A stretch of 64,000 nucleotides of DNA from a bacterium (lineage in GTDB: Bacteria; Pseudomonadota; Alphaproteobacteria; Caulobacterales; Hyphomonadaceae): NCBI GenBank assembly GCA_016125045.1, contig WGML01000004.1, positions 230,309 through 294,308 on the forward strand. The letters are read 5' to 3'. The position numbers were made by a program, and so were the translations under genes. Shown here piece by piece: positions 63,924 to 64,000 of the stretch; positions within the stretch are counted from its first letter, which is position 1; every line of letters begins with the position of its first letter. The notes under the pieces are model-generated. The model was not told the origin of the DNA and did no database searches. It saw only the letters and a program-made list of their open reading frames with translations.

Positions 63924-64000
63924 ATGAAGCGGTTTGTCGAAGGCGCGGCGCGCGATCAGGGCGGTTTGTTTCCGGCGCATCTGGAAGATTTCGTTGCAGA
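63924..64000 (+). CDS. IS1182 family transposase, N-terminal fragment (window edge)
   Basis: Only 25 codons are present, reading MKRFVEGAARDQGGLFP, then AHLEDFVAE-like sequence. This matches the conserved start of IS1182-family DDE transposases (M-x-R-F-x-E-G-x-x-R-x-Q-x-x-L-x-P). AGGAGG lies five bases before the ATG. Completeness of the element is unknown. Confidence 0.7.
   Translation, partial: MKRFVEGAARDQGGLFPAHLEDFVA

Larger units (their letters stand above)
63855..64000 (+). mobile_element. left end of an IS1182-type insertion sequence (cut by window edge)
   Basis: The sequence GAGGCTGTGTAAAAACGG (63865-63881) resembles IS1182-family terminal repeats, and a transposase start follows at 63924. 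The exact left end (about 63855-63865) and any target duplication cannot be fixed without the other end. It inserted about 20 bases after the DUF2336 stop. Confidence 0.55.

Overview
This is a high-GC window (roughly two-thirds G+C by eye) from an alphaproteobacterium. Several genes point to that class: an NDUFS4-like complex I subunit, a DUF2842 protein, CtaA heme A synthase, the block pyrB - pyrC-like - plsY - dprA - topA - rnr, a DUF2336 protein, a tandem cold-shock-domain protein, and class I PhaC. The combination would suit a Hyphomonadales/Maricaulales-type organism, but I cannot fix the genus. Nearly all of the window is core chromosome with tightly packed genes. Many neighbours share ATGA, GTGA or TGATG stop/start overlaps. 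The only clear mobile DNA is the start of an IS1182-type element at the extreme right edge.

Layout. 1-6.9 kb: truncated PQQ alcohol dehydrogenase, LOG-type phosphoribohydrolase, Atm1-type ABC exporter, small membrane protein, YjbR, glutathione peroxidase, DUF2842, ctaA, and an unknown Cys-rich protein. 7.2-9.6 kb: rplM-rpsI, a DUF3806-like protein and type 2 argC. 9.6-11.9 kb: phaC and a lipoprotein. 12-18 kb: aminotransferase - hom - glpX - recJ - GNAT operon. 18-22 kb: three tRNA genes (Glu, Pro, Arg) among a tandem cold-shock protein, DUF192, a PaaI-type thioesterase, a two-domain CbiX-like protein, an NDUFS4-like protein and a SET protein. 22-27 kb: the prkA-yeaH-spoVR stress operon. 27-39.5 kb: a long minus-strand run, rpmG first and then, after an AAC(3)-I-like GNAT on plus, nudix-rnr-topA-dprA-plsY-pyrC'-pyrB-AEC transporter-ruvX. 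39.5-45.5 kb: gatC - GNAT - gatA, thioesterase, AlgH, peroxiredoxin, and the QmcA/NfeD pair. 45.6-50.6 kb: rnhA, thrB, ispH, a lipoprotein and argS. 50.6-58.8 kb: DUF4287/DUF5655, M28 peptidase, ppa, pirin, lipoprotein hydrolase, a methyltransferase-like protein and leucine dehydrogenase. 58.9-64 kb: acyl-CoA dehydrogenase, a cytosolic-looking transglycosylase, a class III CoA-transferase, DUF2336 and the IS.

How the genes fit together: threonine synthesis is represented by hom and a distant thrB, and arginine by argC. The pyrimidine genes are pyrB plus a dihydroorotase-like protein that has lost its metal ligands. Heme A (CtaA) and the NDUFS4-like subunit belong to respiration. PhaC, leucine dehydrogenase, the acyl-CoA dehydrogenase and the CoA-transferase handle carbon storage and acyl-CoA metabolism.

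I did not find a clearly new multi-gene defence or biosynthetic system. The observations most worth following up are: a methyltransferase-like protein whose last residues resemble CheY-binding peptides of FliM/CheZ; a GNAT enzyme translationally embedded between gatC and gatA; the degenerate dihydroorotase; three unexplained operator-like palindromes (upstream of rplM, a peroxiredoxin and prkA); and a hairpin covering the transposase ribosome-binding site.
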